From: CAJCJE01 sp036494465
GTDB taxonomy: Bacteria; Actinomycetota; Actinomycetes; Mycobacteriales; Pseudonocardiaceae
Direction of reading: 5' to 3'
Assembly: GCA_036494465.1 (NCBI GenBank)
Contig: DASXOJ010000271.1
Location: 12,803-76,802 of the forward strand
Length of the DNA stretch: 64,000 bases
Shown: piece by piece, positions 15,752 to 24,778 of the stretch
Layout of the letters: each line of letters starts with the position of its first letter
How positions within the stretch are numbered: position 1 is the first letter of the stretch
Notes under the pieces: generated by a model
Told to the model about the DNA's origin: nothing
What the model saw: only the letters and a program-made list of their open reading frames with translations
The model's database searches: none
Made by a program: the position numbers and the translations under genes

Positions 15752-18427
15752 GTGGTCGCGCGTCATCAAGATGGCCCGGCTGAAACGCAGCAGAAGCAAC
15801 ACGGTGCGGTTGCCTTACCGCCTGAGGAGGGACGTATCACCGTCCTTTCGGCGGCGCGAACGCCATTTGCCCGGTTCTTCAGCATGCTGGCCAGCGGGTT
15901 CAAGTCCATCGTCCGGCCGAGGTCGATCCGGGCGAAACTGATCCGCATCCTGGCCTTCTCCCTCGTGCTGGTCTTCGTGCTGCTCAGCTTCCTGGTCGCC
16001 AGCCAGATCAGCGCCTTCCGCACGGCCAACCAGACCAGCCGAACGGTGCTGGTCGCGCTGTCCGCGCAGGGCGTAGTGCACGAACTACAGGAGGAGCGCG
16101 CGCTCACCAACGGCGTGCTCGGCGGCGCCATGGAGTTCGGCACCCAGCTCGGCCCGCAGCGGGCCCGCACCGACACGGCCGTCGCCAAGCTCGACGCCAC
16201 CATCAGCGACCCGGCCAACGCCGACGCGGGCGCGGCCCAGGTCCGCGCGGCCACCACCGACCTGTCCGGCCTGCAGGGCATCCGCACGGCCGTGGACAGC
16301 GGGTCGGCGGAATCCCAGTCGACCTTCGAGTTCTACACGGACGCGATCTCCGCGATCAACAGCCTCAACCTCGGCGTCGACGAGGCCCAGGACGGCATCC
16401 TGCGGCGCGGCCTGCAAGCCCTCTACGCGCTCGGCAACGCCAAGGAGTTCATCGGGCAGGAGGGCGGTCTGCTCGACGCCGTCTTCGCAGGCACCAAATT
16501 CACCCCGGACAACTACACCACCTTCGCGACCATCCTCGGTGAGAAGGCCGCCGCGCTCGCGGACTTCCAGTCCTTCGCCACCGAGAACGAGAACGACGCC
16601 CTCGCCGGCGCGCTGACCACGGCGGCGGCGACGGTGACCGTCGAGTACGAGGGCACCGCGGTCGCGGGCGTCGGCGGCACGCTGCCGGTCACGGTCAACC
16701 CGACCACCTGGGGCAGCGCCATCACCACGGTCATCAACGACCTGCGCTCGGTGCAGCAGTCGGTCGGCGCGGACATCACCGCGCGGGCCAACACGCTCGC
16801 CGCGGGCGCCACCCGGCTGCTGGTGGTCATGGGCGTGCTCGCGGCGTTGACGATCGCGGCCATGGTCGCCCTGGTCATCGGCGCGTCCCGGTCGGTCATC
16901 GGCCCGCTCGGCCAGCTCGCCAAGGAAGCCGACGACGTGTCCGCGCGCAGGCTCCCTGACGCGGTCGCCGCCCTGCAGACCGCATCGGACGCGGCAGGCG
17001 TGCCACCACCAGCGCCAGTCGCGGTACCGGCGGGCGCGGCGAGCGAGATCGCGTTGATGGCAGGCGCGCTGGACCGGGTACAGGGCGCCGCCCTCTCGCT
17101 GGCCAGCCAGCAGGCCCTGATCCGGCACAACACCACCGCGTCACTGGCCAACCTCGGCAGGCGCAACCAGAACCTGGTCCGCCGCCAGCTCTCCCTTATC
17201 AGCAAGTTCGAGCAGGAGGAACTGGACCCGTCCGCGCTGAGCAACATGTTCGAGCTCGACCACCTGGCCACCCGCATGCGCCGCAACGCGGAGAGCCTGC
17301 TGGTCCTGGTCGGCGAGTCCAGCCCGCGACCGTCCGCCCAGCCACTGCCGGTCGCCGACGTCATCCGCGCCGCACTATCCGAAGTGGAGGATTACCGCCG
17401 GGTCGTGCTGCGCAGGGTCGACGACGCGCTGATCAGCGGACCGGTGGTCACCGAGGTCGCGCACATGCTCGCCGAACTGGTGGAGAACGGCCTGATGTTC
17501 TCCCCGCCGGACGTCGAGGTGGAGATCTACGGCAGGCGCACCGGCGACCGGTATCTGCTGGTGGTCGTCGACTACGGCGTCGGCATGTCCCCGCCGGACC
17601 TGGCCAAGGCCCGGGCCCGGCTGCGGGACGAGGAGAACTTCCTGGTCGCGCCGACCCGCTTCCTGGGCCACTACGTGGTCGGCCGCCTCGCCAAACAGCT
17701 CAAGATCGCGGTCGAACTCGGCGACTCCCCGGTGACCGGGATCACCGCGCGCATGCTGCTCCCCGCCGAACTGATCATCGACAAGCCCGCCGGGTCCAAG
17801 CCGACCCCCAGCTCGGGCCACTCGACCCCGATACCCGCCCAGTCAGCGCAGTCGGTGCCCGCCCAGAGCAGAGCTCCCCGCCCGGCCTCGGGACCGCTCA
17901 GGGACGCGCTTCCGCCCAGAACCAATGGTGAGCGCCCCGCGTCGGCGCCCAGGACGAACGGCGAACGCCCCGCGCCACGCCAGCCGTCCCGCCCGGTGCC
18001 CAGCAGACAGCTGCCCGCCCCGGTCACCGGCCCACCCGCCCCGGCTCACCAGGCGCTGCCCGGTCACAGCGGCAACCACGCCGGACCGACCGAACGAACC
18101 CGCAACGGCCTAGTGAAACGCCAGGTCAGAGGCGAAACGGTGACCCGGCCGACGATGCCGCCCCGCGAACCACTCGGCGGCAGATCGGTCAACGGCACCG
18201 GACCGAGCGGCCCCAACGGATCCGGCGGCGGTCAGCATCGCGAACGCACCGCCAACGAGGTCGGTGGCATGCTGGCGGCGTTCAGCCGAGGTCACCAGCG
18301 CGGTGAAACGCAGGGGCCTGGGCAGGGAAATGAGCAGGGACACGGTCCCGGGCAACCGAACCCGGGGCAGACTGGACGCACGAACGGCAGGCCATCGCCA
18401 TTGGTGCAGGAGGAGGATTCCAGGTGA
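15752..18427 (+). CDS. Conservon sensor histidine kinase (CvnA-like)
   Basis: 891 residues. Membrane helices lie at about 63-84 and 355-378. The extracytoplasmic part between them (about 85-355) resembles nitrate/nitrite-sensing-type domains. The cytoplasmic part has a DHp-like FELDHLATRMRRNAESLLVL, an N-box AELVENGLMFSPP and a G-box VDYGVGMSPPD. The last 220 residues are a disordered Pro/Arg/Gly-rich tail. The GTG at 15752 has GGAGG four bases upstream. The stop overlaps the next start by four bases (GTGA). Conservons (kinase, roadblock, DUF742, GTPase) act like membrane-bound G-protein-coupled modules in actinomycetes and affect development and antibiotic production. Confidence 0.9.
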   Translation: MVARHQDGPAETQQKQHGAVALPPEEGRITVLSAARTPFARFFSMLASGFKSIVRPRSIRAKLIRILAFSLVLVFVLLSFLVASQISAFRTANQTSRTVLVALSAQGVVHELQEERALTNGVLGGAMEFGTQLGPQRARTDTAVAKLDATISDPANADAGAAQVRAATTDLSGLQGIRTAVDSGSAESQSTFEFYTDAISAINSLNLGVDEAQDGILRRGLQALYALGNAKEFIGQEGGLLDAVFAGTKFTPDNYTTFATILGEKAAALADFQSFATENENDALAGALTTAAATVTVEYEGTAVAGVGGTLPVTVNPTTWGSAITTVINDLRSVQQSVGADITARANTLAAGATRLLVVMGVLAALTIAAMVALVIGASRSVIGPLGQLAKEADDVSARRLPDAVAALQTASDAAGVPPPAPVAVPAGAASEIALMAGALDRVQGAALSLASQQALIRHNTTASLANLGRRNQNLVRRQLSLISKFEQEELDPSALSNMFELDHLATRMRRNAESLLVLVGESSPRPSAQPLPVADVIRAALSEVEDYRRVVLRRVDDALISGPVVTEVAHMLAELVENGLMFSPPDVEVEIYGRRTGDRYLLVVVDYGVGMSPPDLAKARARLRDEENFLVAPTRFLGHYVVGRLAKQLKIAVELGDSPVTGITARMLLPAELIIDKPAGSKPTPSSGHSTPIPAQSAQSVPAQSRAPRPASGPLRDALPPRTNGERPASAPRTNGERPAPRQPSRPVPSRQLPAPVTGPPAPAHQALPGHSGNHAGPTERTRNGLVKRQVRGETVTRPTMPPREPLGGRSVNGTGPSGPNGSGGGQHRERTANEVGGMLAAFSRGHQRGETQGPGQGNEQGHGPGQPNPGQTGRTNGRPSPLVQEEDSR

Positions 18428-18849
18428 GTGCTGAGTTGAACTCGGATCCGCAGAGTTTCAACTGGCTGATCAACAACTTCGTGCGGGAGACCGACGGCGT
18501 GCTGGACGCGGTCGCGGTGTCATCGGACGGGTTGCTCATCGCCAAATCGGGCGGGCTGGACCGCACCGCTGCCGACCGACTCGCCGCCCTGGTCTCCGGC
18601 TTAGCCAGCCTCGCGCGCAGCGCGTCGCGGTACTACGAGTTCGGCGGCATGAAGCTCATCATGATCGAGATGCGCAAGGGCTTCCTGCTCTGCTCGACCA
18701 TCTCGGACGGCAGCTGCGTCGCCGTCCTCGCCGACGACCAGTGCGACGTCGGCCTGATCGGCTACGAGATCGCGTTGCTGGTGGAACGTGCGGGCGCACT
18801 GCTCACGCCCGCGTTGATCGGCCAGTTGAGAGAGACGCTGTTGCGATGA
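18424..18849 (+). CDS. Roadblock/LC7 protein of conservon (CvnB-like)
   Basis: 141 residues of roadblock/LC7 fold. The opening FNWLINNFVRETDGVLDAVA and then VSSDGLLIAKSGGLDR are typical of actinobacterial members that serve as GTPase regulators. The GTG start lies within the kinase stop, and the stop overlaps the next gene as ATGA, so the set is translationally coupled. Its likely partner is the CvnD-like GTPase encoded downstream. Confidence 0.92.
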   Translation: MSAELNSDPQSFNWLINNFVRETDGVLDAVAVSSDGLLIAKSGGLDRTAADRLAALVSGLASLARSASRYYEFGGMKLIMIEMRKGFLLCSTISDGSCVAVLADDQCDVGLIGYEIALLVERAGALLTPALIGQLRETLLR

Positions 18850-19328
18850 ACGACGACGGCACCCGGTTACCTGATCCTCGGATGATCCCGGTCACCCGGA
18901 CCCAGTCCTGGTTCGAGACATCCACCGAGTTCGACACCGCGGGCGGTCGGCACGAGCTAGCCGACGAACGCACCGGGGTCGAGAACATCGGCGAGGAAAA
19001 GGATGACGAGGACGTCTTCGTCCGACCGTTCATCGTCACCGGGGGCCGGACCCGGCCGCTGCACGACGGGCTGCGCATCGAGACGCTGGTGATCGCCAGG
19101 ACCACCGCGTTGAACACGCAGCTCCACTTCGAACAGCGGCAAATCGTGCAGTGGTGCCGGACGCCGATCTCGCTCGCGGAAATCGCGGCGCTCATCGGGG
19201 TGCCGCTCGGGGTGGCCAGAGTGCTGGTCGCGGATCTCTACACCGACAATCTTGTTGAGCTCAGGGAACCGAAACAGGTGCCCGAGCACGTGCTGGAAAG
19301 GATCAGAGACCTTGTCAGGGCACTCTGA
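18846..19328 (+). CDS. DUF742 protein of conservon (CvnC-like)
   Basis: 160 residues. The DUF742 core runs from VRPFIVTGGRTRP (about residue 60) to the C-terminus and contains EQRQIVQWCRTPISLAEIAA followed by LGVARVLVADLYTDNLVELR, a winged-helix-like arrangement. The ATG overlaps the preceding stop (ATGA). The 3' end overlaps the GTPase start by 17 bases. The acidic N-terminal 55 residues are not conserved in the family as far as I can tell. Confidence 0.9.
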   Translation: MNDDGTRLPDPRMIPVTRTQSWFETSTEFDTAGGRHELADERTGVENIGEEKDDEDVFVRPFIVTGGRTRPLHDGLRIETLVIARTTALNTQLHFEQRQIVQWCRTPISLAEIAALIGVPLGVARVLVADLYTDNLVELREPKQVPEHVLERIRDLVRAL

Positions 19329-19911
19329 TTACCCGGACAGGTACAACTCCGGTTACCCGTCCGCGATCAAGATCGTGATCAGCGGCGGCTTCGGCGTGGG
19401 GAAGACCACGTTCATCGGCTCGATCTCCGAGATCGAACCGCTCACCACCGAAGCGGCCATGACCGAACGATCCATCGGCGTCGACGACGCCTCCCTGCTC
19501 GAATCGAAGCACACGACCACGGTCGCGCTCGACTTCGGCCGGATCACCCTGGACCCCACGCTGATCCTGTACCTGTTCGGCACGCCCGGCCAGGACCGGT
19601 TCGACTTCCTCTGGGACGACCTGACCGACGGCGCGCTCGGCGCCGTGATCATCGCGGACACCCGGCGCATCGAGGACTGCTATCCGGTCCTGGACTACTT
19701 CGAGGCGCACGGCACCCCGTTCCTGGTCGCGGTCAACGGATTCGACGGCGCGGACATCTTCGACCTCGAAGAAGTCCGCGAAGCGCTCGGTGTCCACCAG
19801 GGCGTGCCAGTGCTCTACTGCGACGCGCGGCAACGAGAGTCGGTGAAGGAGATCCTCGCCGCGCTGATCGAACAGGTGCTGCTGCAACGGCAAGCCGGCT
19901 CGCTGGCCTGA
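19312..19911 (+). CDS. Conservon ATP/GTP-binding protein (CvnD-like)
   Basis: 199 residues. P-loop GGFGVGKTTF, switch region with DFGRITL and LFGTPGQDRFDFLW, and VAVNGFDG at the guanine-specificity position identify the small GTPase of conservons. The TTG at 19312 is selected because AAGGA lies 9 bases upstream and the protein then starts SGHSDYPDRY, as in relatives. It lacks a lipid anchor motif and probably binds the kinase and roadblock protein at the membrane. Confidence 0.9.
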   Translation: MSGHSDYPDRYNSGYPSAIKIVISGGFGVGKTTFIGSISEIEPLTTEAAMTERSIGVDDASLLESKHTTTVALDFGRITLDPTLILYLFGTPGQDRFDFLWDDLTDGALGAVIIADTRRIEDCYPVLDYFEAHGTPFLVAVNGFDGADIFDLEEVREALGVHQGVPVLYCDARQRESVKEILAALIEQVLLQRQAGSLA

Positions 19912-19945
19912 GCCCGGTCAGCAGCGCCGGGCTCGGCTGAGCCCG

Positions 19946-20045
19946 ACTCGGCAGTGCTGGGCCTGACTCAGCTGGGCCTGACTCAGCTGGGCCCGACTCG
20001 GCAGTGCTGGGCCTGACTCAGCTGGGCCTGACTCAGCTGGGCCCG
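19946..20045. repeat. Two tandem copies of a 50-bp unit with nested 15-bp repeats
   Basis: The 50-base unit beginning ACTCGGCAGTGCTGGGCC occurs at 19946-19995 and again, identically, at 19996-20045. Inside each unit the 15-base motif ACTCAGCTGGGCCTG is itself repeated and contains the palindrome CAGCTG. A degenerate continuation with CTCAGCTGAG runs to about 20070. The array lies between the conservon and a decayed ABC gene. Confidence 0.9.
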
Positions 20046-20071
20046 ACACAGCAGTGTCCAACTCAGCTGAG

Positions 20072-20395
20072 TCAGCGTCGCCGGGTCGGCGAGTAACGCG
20101 CAGGCGACACCGGGCCGCTGGTCCATGCCGAGGGAGAAGCCACCGATGCGTTTGCCCGCGACATCGCGCAGCCCGACCAGGTCGATGACCTCGTCGACCC
20201 GTTTGCGCGAGATGCCGTGCGTGGACGCGAGTGCTGACAGGTGGTGGTAGGCGGACCGTCCGGTGTGGACGGCTTTGGCTTCGAGTAACGCGCCGACTTC
20301 GTGCAGTGGCGCGGCATGTTCGGCATAGCGCTTGCCGGTGACGGTGCCGGGCCGCACGGTGAACGTGAGGTTGATGGACGGTTGTTTGCTGGACA
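20072..20395 (-). pseudogene. Remnant of an ABC transporter ATP-binding protein
   Basis: Reading on the minus strand, INLTFTVRPGTVTG is followed directly by KRYAEHAAPLHEVGALLEAK. In intact drug-type ABC ATPases the Walker A loop and some 25-30 residues lie between these segments, so they are deleted. The reading continues through the signature-like FSLGMDQRPGVACALLADPATL and then runs into the tandem repeat, losing Walker B (usually LILDEP) and everything after it. There is no plausible start or ribosome site. This is a clearly broken fragment with both catalytic motifs gone. Confidence 0.8.
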
Positions 20396-20460
20396 AGGCA
20401 AAGGTATGGCGAGGTGGGCGGGCTGACGACGGTCGTGGGACCGATCTTGGTCGGCGAATT

Positions 20461-20491
20461 CGTACGACTTGAGGGGTACGGCGTACGACTT
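20461..20491 (+). promoter_or_regulatory. Direct repeat CGTACGACTT, 21-bp period
   Basis: CGTACGACTT occurs at 20461-20470 and 20482-20491, two helical turns apart. TAGGTT at 20511-20516 is a possible -10 box, placing the second copy close to the -35 position of the promoter for the serine hydrolase gene. This is the layout of an activator or repressor site on one DNA face. Confidence 0.45.
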
Positions 20492-20549
20492 CAGGAGGAG
20501 GGGCCTGGGCTAGGTTGGAGTCTGGCGATTCGGGCAAAAGGGGGGACGC

Positions 20550-21719
20550 GTGGCGGAGATCGACGGGTTCGTGGCGGCCGGGTTCGAGCGGGTGCGGGAC
20601 GTCTTCGCGGCCAATTTTGAGCACAACGGCGAGGTCGGGGCCGGGGTGTGCGCCTATCTGGACGGTCGGCCGGTGGTCGATCTCTGGGGCGGCGTCGCGG
20701 ATCAGGAGTCGGGCCGGGCGTGGACCGGCGACACCCTTCAGTTGGTCTACTCGGTGACCAAGGCGATGGCGTCCACCTGCGCGCATCTGCTGGCGGAGCG
20801 GGGCGAGCTGGACCTGGACGCACCGGTGCGCAGGTACTGGCCGGAGTTCGCGGCGGCGGGCAAGGAACGGGTGCCGGTCCGGATGCTGCTCTCGCACCGG
20901 GTCGGCCTGCCCGCGTTGGACCAGCCGGTGTCGGTCGCGGACCTGCTGGCCTGGGATCCGGTGGTGGCGGCGCTCGCCAGGCAGCGGCCGTTCTGGGAGC
21001 CGGGCACCCGGCACGGGTATCACGCGGAGACCTTCGGGTTCCTGGTCGGCGAGGTGGTGCGGCGGGTGTCGGGGCGCTCGATCGGGCGGTTCTTTGCCGA
21101 GGAGATCGCGGAGCCGAACGGGATCGAGTTCTGGATCGGGTTGCCGCCGGAGTTGGAAGCGAAGGTCAGCACGTTGACCGAGGCTCCGATACCGGAGGTG
21201 GATCTGAGCACGTTGCCGCCGAGGGCCCGGGAGGCGGTGGCCGCGTTCACGGACCCGAATTCGTTGACCATGCGGGCTTTCGGCGTGTCCAAGCCCGGCT
21301 ACGACACGAACGCGCCGGAGGTGCACGCGGCGGAACTGCCTGCCAGCAACGGGATCGGCACGGCGCGCGGCATCGCCCGGTTCTACGCGGGCCTGATCGG
21401 TGAGGTGGACGGGAAGCGGATCCTGTCCGAGGACACCGTGCGTGGCGCGCTGGTGGAGCAGGCGAGCGGGATGGACGAGATCCTGAAGCGGCCGTCCCGG
21501 TTCGGCACCGGGTTCATGATGTCCATCGACGGGGGCTTCGCGCTGGGTGGACCGTCGTCGTTCGGGCATCCGGGCAAGGGTGGCGCGCTCGGGTTCGCGG
21601 ATCCGGAACGTGGGCTCGCGTTCGGGTACGCGCCGAACTGCATGCTGGTCGGGGTGGGCGGCGATGCCCGCTCGGCGGATCTGCTCGACGCGGTGCACGC
21701 GGCACTACCTCGCAGGTAA
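20550..21719 (+). CDS. Beta-lactamase-family serine hydrolase (EstB-like)
   Basis: 389 residues. The nucleophile motif S-V-T-K is at 68-71, a Tyr motif (YHAET) lies near 155, and HPGKGG near the C-terminus stands where a KTG-type motif occurs. No signal peptide is visible, so it is probably cytoplasmic. Members of this family hydrolyse esters or small amides rather than true beta-lactams in most cases. The GTG at 20550 follows AAAGGGGGG. The next gene has its own leaderless promoter. Confidence 0.85.
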   Translation: MAEIDGFVAAGFERVRDVFAANFEHNGEVGAGVCAYLDGRPVVDLWGGVADQESGRAWTGDTLQLVYSVTKAMASTCAHLLAERGELDLDAPVRRYWPEFAAAGKERVPVRMLLSHRVGLPALDQPVSVADLLAWDPVVAALARQRPFWEPGTRHGYHAETFGFLVGEVVRRVSGRSIGRFFAEEIAEPNGIEFWIGLPPELEAKVSTLTEAPIPEVDLSTLPPRAREAVAAFTDPNSLTMRAFGVSKPGYDTNAPEVHAAELPASNGIGTARGIARFYAGLIGEVDGKRILSEDTVRGALVEQASGMDEILKRPSRFGTGFMMSIDGGFALGGPSSFGHPGKGGALGFADPERGLAFGYAPNCMLVGVGGDARSADLLDAVHAALPRR

Positions 21720-21742
21720 TGGTCTCGGTGCGCTCGGCTCCG

Positions 21743-21748
21743 TAACCT
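21743..21748 (+). promoter_or_regulatory. Leaderless promoter -10 box (TAACCT)
   Basis: TAACCT ends 7 bases before the GTG of the XRE regulator gene, and no ribosome site is present. This is the classic arrangement for a leaderless actinobacterial mRNA starting at the initiation codon. Confidence 0.6.
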
Positions 21749-21755
21749 CGGACGG

Positions 21756-22538
21756 GTGACCGCGACCCAGATGACCAGCAGGCCGGTTGGCGAACTGCTC
21801 CGCGAATGGCGTGAGCAGCGCCGGCTGAGCCAGCTGGAGCTCTCCAGCCGGGCCGAGATCTCCACCCGGCATCTGAGTTTCGTGGAGACCGGGCGGTCCG
21901 CGCCGAGCCGGGCGATGGTGTTGCATCTGACCGAGGAGTTGGATGTGCCGCTGCGTGAGCGCAATCGCTTGCTACTCGCTGCCGGTTACGCACCGGTGTA
22001 CGGCGAGACCAGTCTGGACGCGCCCAGGATGGCCGCGATCCGGGCGGCCGTCGGGCAGGTGCTGGCCGGGCACGAGCCGTATCCGGCGGTGGTGGTGGAC
22101 CGGGCCTGGCAGCTGGTGGACAGCAACGCGAGCGCCCGGTTGCTGCTCGACTCGGTCGCGCCGGAGCTGCTCGAACCGCCGGTGAACGTGCTGCGGGTGA
22201 GCCTGCACCCGGACGGCATGGCGCGGCGCATCACCAACCTGGGGGAGTGGCGGGCGCACCTGCTTGGCCAGCTGCGGCGGCAGGTCGTGGTGACCGCCGA
22301 CCCTCAGCTGACCGAGCTATACGCGGAGCTGTCCGGATATCCGGGCGGAGACGAGCCGGGCCCGGCCGACGCGAGCGGCGTGATCGTGCCGCTGCGGCTG
22401 CGGCACGAGTCCGGTGAGCTGGCGTTCTTCAGCACGGTCGCCACGTTCGGCACGCCGCTGGACGTGACCGTCGCCGAACTGGCGATCGAATCGTTCTTTC
22501 CCGCCGACGCGCACACCGCGGCGGTGTTGCGCGGTTAG
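21756..22538 (+). CDS. XRE-family regulator with MmyB-like ligand domain
   Basis: 260 residues. An N-terminal helix-turn-helix (about 10-65, LREWREQRRLSQLELSSRAEISTR in two parts) is followed by a C-terminal domain containing PAVVVDRAWQLVDSNASARLLL, the PAS-like MmyB ligand-binding fold. Relatives often regulate a neighbouring redox or fatty-acid-linked gene. Its stop overlaps the 3' end of the convergent acyltransferase gene by four bases. Confidence 0.88.
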   Translation: MTATQMTSRPVGELLREWREQRRLSQLELSSRAEISTRHLSFVETGRSAPSRAMVLHLTEELDVPLRERNRLLLAAGYAPVYGETSLDAPRMAAIRAAVGQVLAGHEPYPAVVVDRAWQLVDSNASARLLLDSVAPELLEPPVNVLRVSLHPDGMARRITNLGEWRAHLLGQLRRQVVVTADPQLTELYAELSGYPGGDEPGPADASGVIVPLRLRHESGELAFFSTVATFGTPLDVTVAELAIESFFPADAHTAAVLRG

Positions 22539-23839
22539 ATCGCCATCGCCGCCACGGGCGCCAGGTCGGCGAGCGCACTCGGGATGGCGTCGGCCAGCTC
22601 CTCGATGTCGGGCAGGGCGTCCGCGTTCGCGTACAGTCCGATGTGGACATGATCTTGGTAGGTGCACAGCGCCACGCCGAGTGCGTGGCCGTGCGCGATC
22701 GGCAGCATCGGGTAGATCTCGGTCAGCCGCGCGCCCGCGAAGTACAGCGGCACGTTCGGCAGGGCCACGTTGGTGATGACCGTGTCGAACAGCAGGTTCG
22801 CACCCCGCGCGACCAGCGGGGTGGCCAGCCGGTGGACGAGGGTCGGCACCTGGTTGGCGACCACCGGGAGCGCGCCCGCGCCGCGGAAGGGACCAGACGC
22901 CTTGTTGGTGTCCATGGCGGCCCGGACGGTGGCCAGGCGGCGGGCCGGGTCGTCGTCGTGGACGGGCAGGTCGCACAGGTAGCCGGAGAGCTGGTTTCCG
23001 CTGCTCGTGGCGGCGTCGCGGCGCCGCTGGTTGACCGGGATCAACGCGCGCGGGGTCAGCCGGTCGACCAGGTGACCTCGACCGGCCAGGAACTTGCGCA
23101 GGGCACCGCTGAGCACGGCGAGCAGCACGTCGTTGGCGGTGCCGCCGTGTTCGGCCCGGACCCGCTTGATCTCCGCGACCGGCAGCCGCACGGTGGCCAG
23201 CGCGCGATCGCGGGACGGGGCCGCGCGCAGCGGCGAGTCCGGGTCGATCGGGCGGGCGTTGCGCAGCACTGACGCGGTGATGTCCGCGGTCTGCTTGGCC
23301 TGCTTGACCTGGTCGGGCAGGCTGGTCAGCCGCTCGACGAGGGTGGGGCCAGCGGGCTCGGGCGCGGGCTCGCCGGGCGTGAAACCGTCGAGCAGGCCGA
23401 GGCTGAGCATGATCGCGGCGGCGCCGTCGGCGAGCGCGTGGTGCAGCTTGGCCAGGATGGCGAACCGGCCACCGGGCAGGCCGGTGACGAGGTGCAGTTC
23501 CCAGAGCGGCTTTTTGAGGTTGAGCCTGCGCGCCATGATCGTGGCGGCGAGCTCGTTGAGGTCACCGGTGTCGAGCCGGTGGGTGTGGATGTGTTGTGCC
23601 GCTTGAAAATCCGGGTCCTCGGCCCAGCGGACACCGCCGAGGGGCAACCAGTTCGTCTCGATCTTCTTCTGCAGGCGGGGAATCGCCTGCGCACGGTCCC
23701 GGAGCAGCTGGACCAGGCGGGTCGGATGATTCGCTTCGGTGGGCTCGAAAATGACGACCGCACCGATGCTCATCGGCGCCGAGGGGCCGTCGAGGCACAG
23801 AAAGGCAGTGTCCAAACCGGTCAGTTGAGTCGTGCGCAC
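22535..23839 (-). CDS. Wax ester synthase/diacylglycerol acyltransferase (WS/DGAT)
   Basis: 434 residues. The acyltransferase motif HHALADG is at 133-139, and the N-terminus (QLTGLDTAFL, then PMSIGAVVIFE) and the late NVALPNVPLYFAGARL segment match WS/DGAT proteins. These esterify acyl-CoA to long alcohols or diacylglycerol for storage lipid. The GTG at 23839 has AAGGAGG four bases upstream. An SDR gene lies 149 bp upstream on the same strand and could supply a reductase step (inference). Confidence 0.92.
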   Translation of the reverse strand: MRTTQLTGLDTAFLCLDGPSAPMSIGAVVIFEPTEANHPTRLVQLLRDRAQAIPRLQKKIETNWLPLGGVRWAEDPDFQAAQHIHTHRLDTGDLNELAATIMARRLNLKKPLWELHLVTGLPGGRFAILAKLHHALADGAAAIMLSLGLLDGFTPGEPAPEPAGPTLVERLTSLPDQVKQAKQTADITASVLRNARPIDPDSPLRAAPSRDRALATVRLPVAEIKRVRAEHGGTANDVLLAVLSGALRKFLAGRGHLVDRLTPRALIPVNQRRRDAATSSGNQLSGYLCDLPVHDDDPARRLATVRAAMDTNKASGPFRGAGALPVVANQVPTLVHRLATPLVARGANLLFDTVITNVALPNVPLYFAGARLTEIYPMLPIAHGHALGVALCTYQDHVHIGLYANADALPDIEELADAIPSALADLAPVAAMAI

Positions 23840-23988
23840 GCAGCCTCCTTCTCGTCGCGCGCGGCGCTGCGCAATGGGACGGGGATGGTCACCAGCAAAC
23901 CCGGCCCTCATAGCCGGTAGGTGCTATCCAGGTTAAAAGCGTGCGTCGGCGTAACACGAATGGGCGATAGGTAAATGTGAGCTGGCGC

Positions 23989-24756
23989 TCAGAGGAAGCG
24001 GGCGACGACGGACAGCGGCAGTACCTTCATCAGGGTTCCGCCGATCGCCCACGGCCACGGCGGCACCATCGCGGAACGCGCTTCCCGTTCCATCGCGCCA
24101 ATCATGGCCCGCACCGCGGGAACTGTTTTCGACAGCATCCAATTCGGCTCCGGATTCATCTCGGACTGGATGAAACCGGGAAACAGGGTGGTGACCTTGA
24201 TGCCGCGCAATGCCTTGGTAGTCAAGGTTTCCGCGCGCACGCCCTCAGCGAGCGAGGCGACGCCCGCCTTGGTCGCGGCATACGCGGTCACCGAGCGCGG
24301 CATGCCCCGGAACGCCGCCAGCGACGACACGACCACCAGATGACCGGTGCCGTTGGCGCGAAAGATCTCCATGGCCGCCTCGCACTGCGCCAATGCGCCC
24401 ACGAAGTTCGTGCGGACCGTGGTCAGGTTGGCGTCGAACCGGCCGGTACCGAGCGGCTGCCCCTTGCCGATGCCCGCGTTCACCACGACCCGGTCGAGCG
24501 TGCCGAGCTCAGCCGACAGCGCGCGGATGCCCGTGAAGACCTGCTCTGGATCGGTCACGTCGATGGTGCGGGTCGCGACGGTGATGTCCGGGTGAGCGGT
24601 CGTGAGTTCGTTTCGCAGTGCGTCGAGGCGGTCGGTTCGCCGCGCGCAGAGCGCGAGATTGCGTCCGCGCGCGGCGAACTCCCTGGCCATCTGGGCACCG
24701 AGCCCGGAGCTGGCACCGCTGATCAGGATGTTCCGCCGGATCGGAGTCGATCTCAT
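23989..24756 (-). CDS. Short-chain dehydrogenase/reductase
   Basis: 255 residues. Cofactor motif SGASSGLG at 13-20, NAG near 93-95, catalytic Ser in VVSSLAA near 144 and Y159-x3-K163 are all present. The basic residues after the first fold (ARRTDRL) suggest NADPH. The conserved C-terminal hydrophobic stretch resembles fatty-acyl or sterol-type SDRs. It lies upstream of the WS/DGAT gene on the same strand, so a role in lipid reduction is possible. Confidence 0.88.
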   Translation of the reverse strand: MRSTPIRRNILISGASSGLGAQMAREFAARGRNLALCARRTDRLDALRNELTTAHPDITVATRTIDVTDPEQVFTGIRALSAELGTLDRVVVNAGIGKGQPLGTGRFDANLTTVRTNFVGALAQCEAAMEIFRANGTGHLVVVSSLAAFRGMPRSVTAYAATKAGVASLAEGVRAETLTTKALRGIKVTTLFPGFIQSEMNPEPNWMLSKTVPAVRAMIGAMEREARSAMVPPWPWAIGGTLMKVLPLSVVARFL

Positions 24757-24778
24757 CCGGCCATCCCATCACACGCGG

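Noticed and set aside
19946..20045. CRISPR array
   Set aside because: The 50-bp units are contiguous with no unique spacers and only two full copies; it is a simple tandem repeat.
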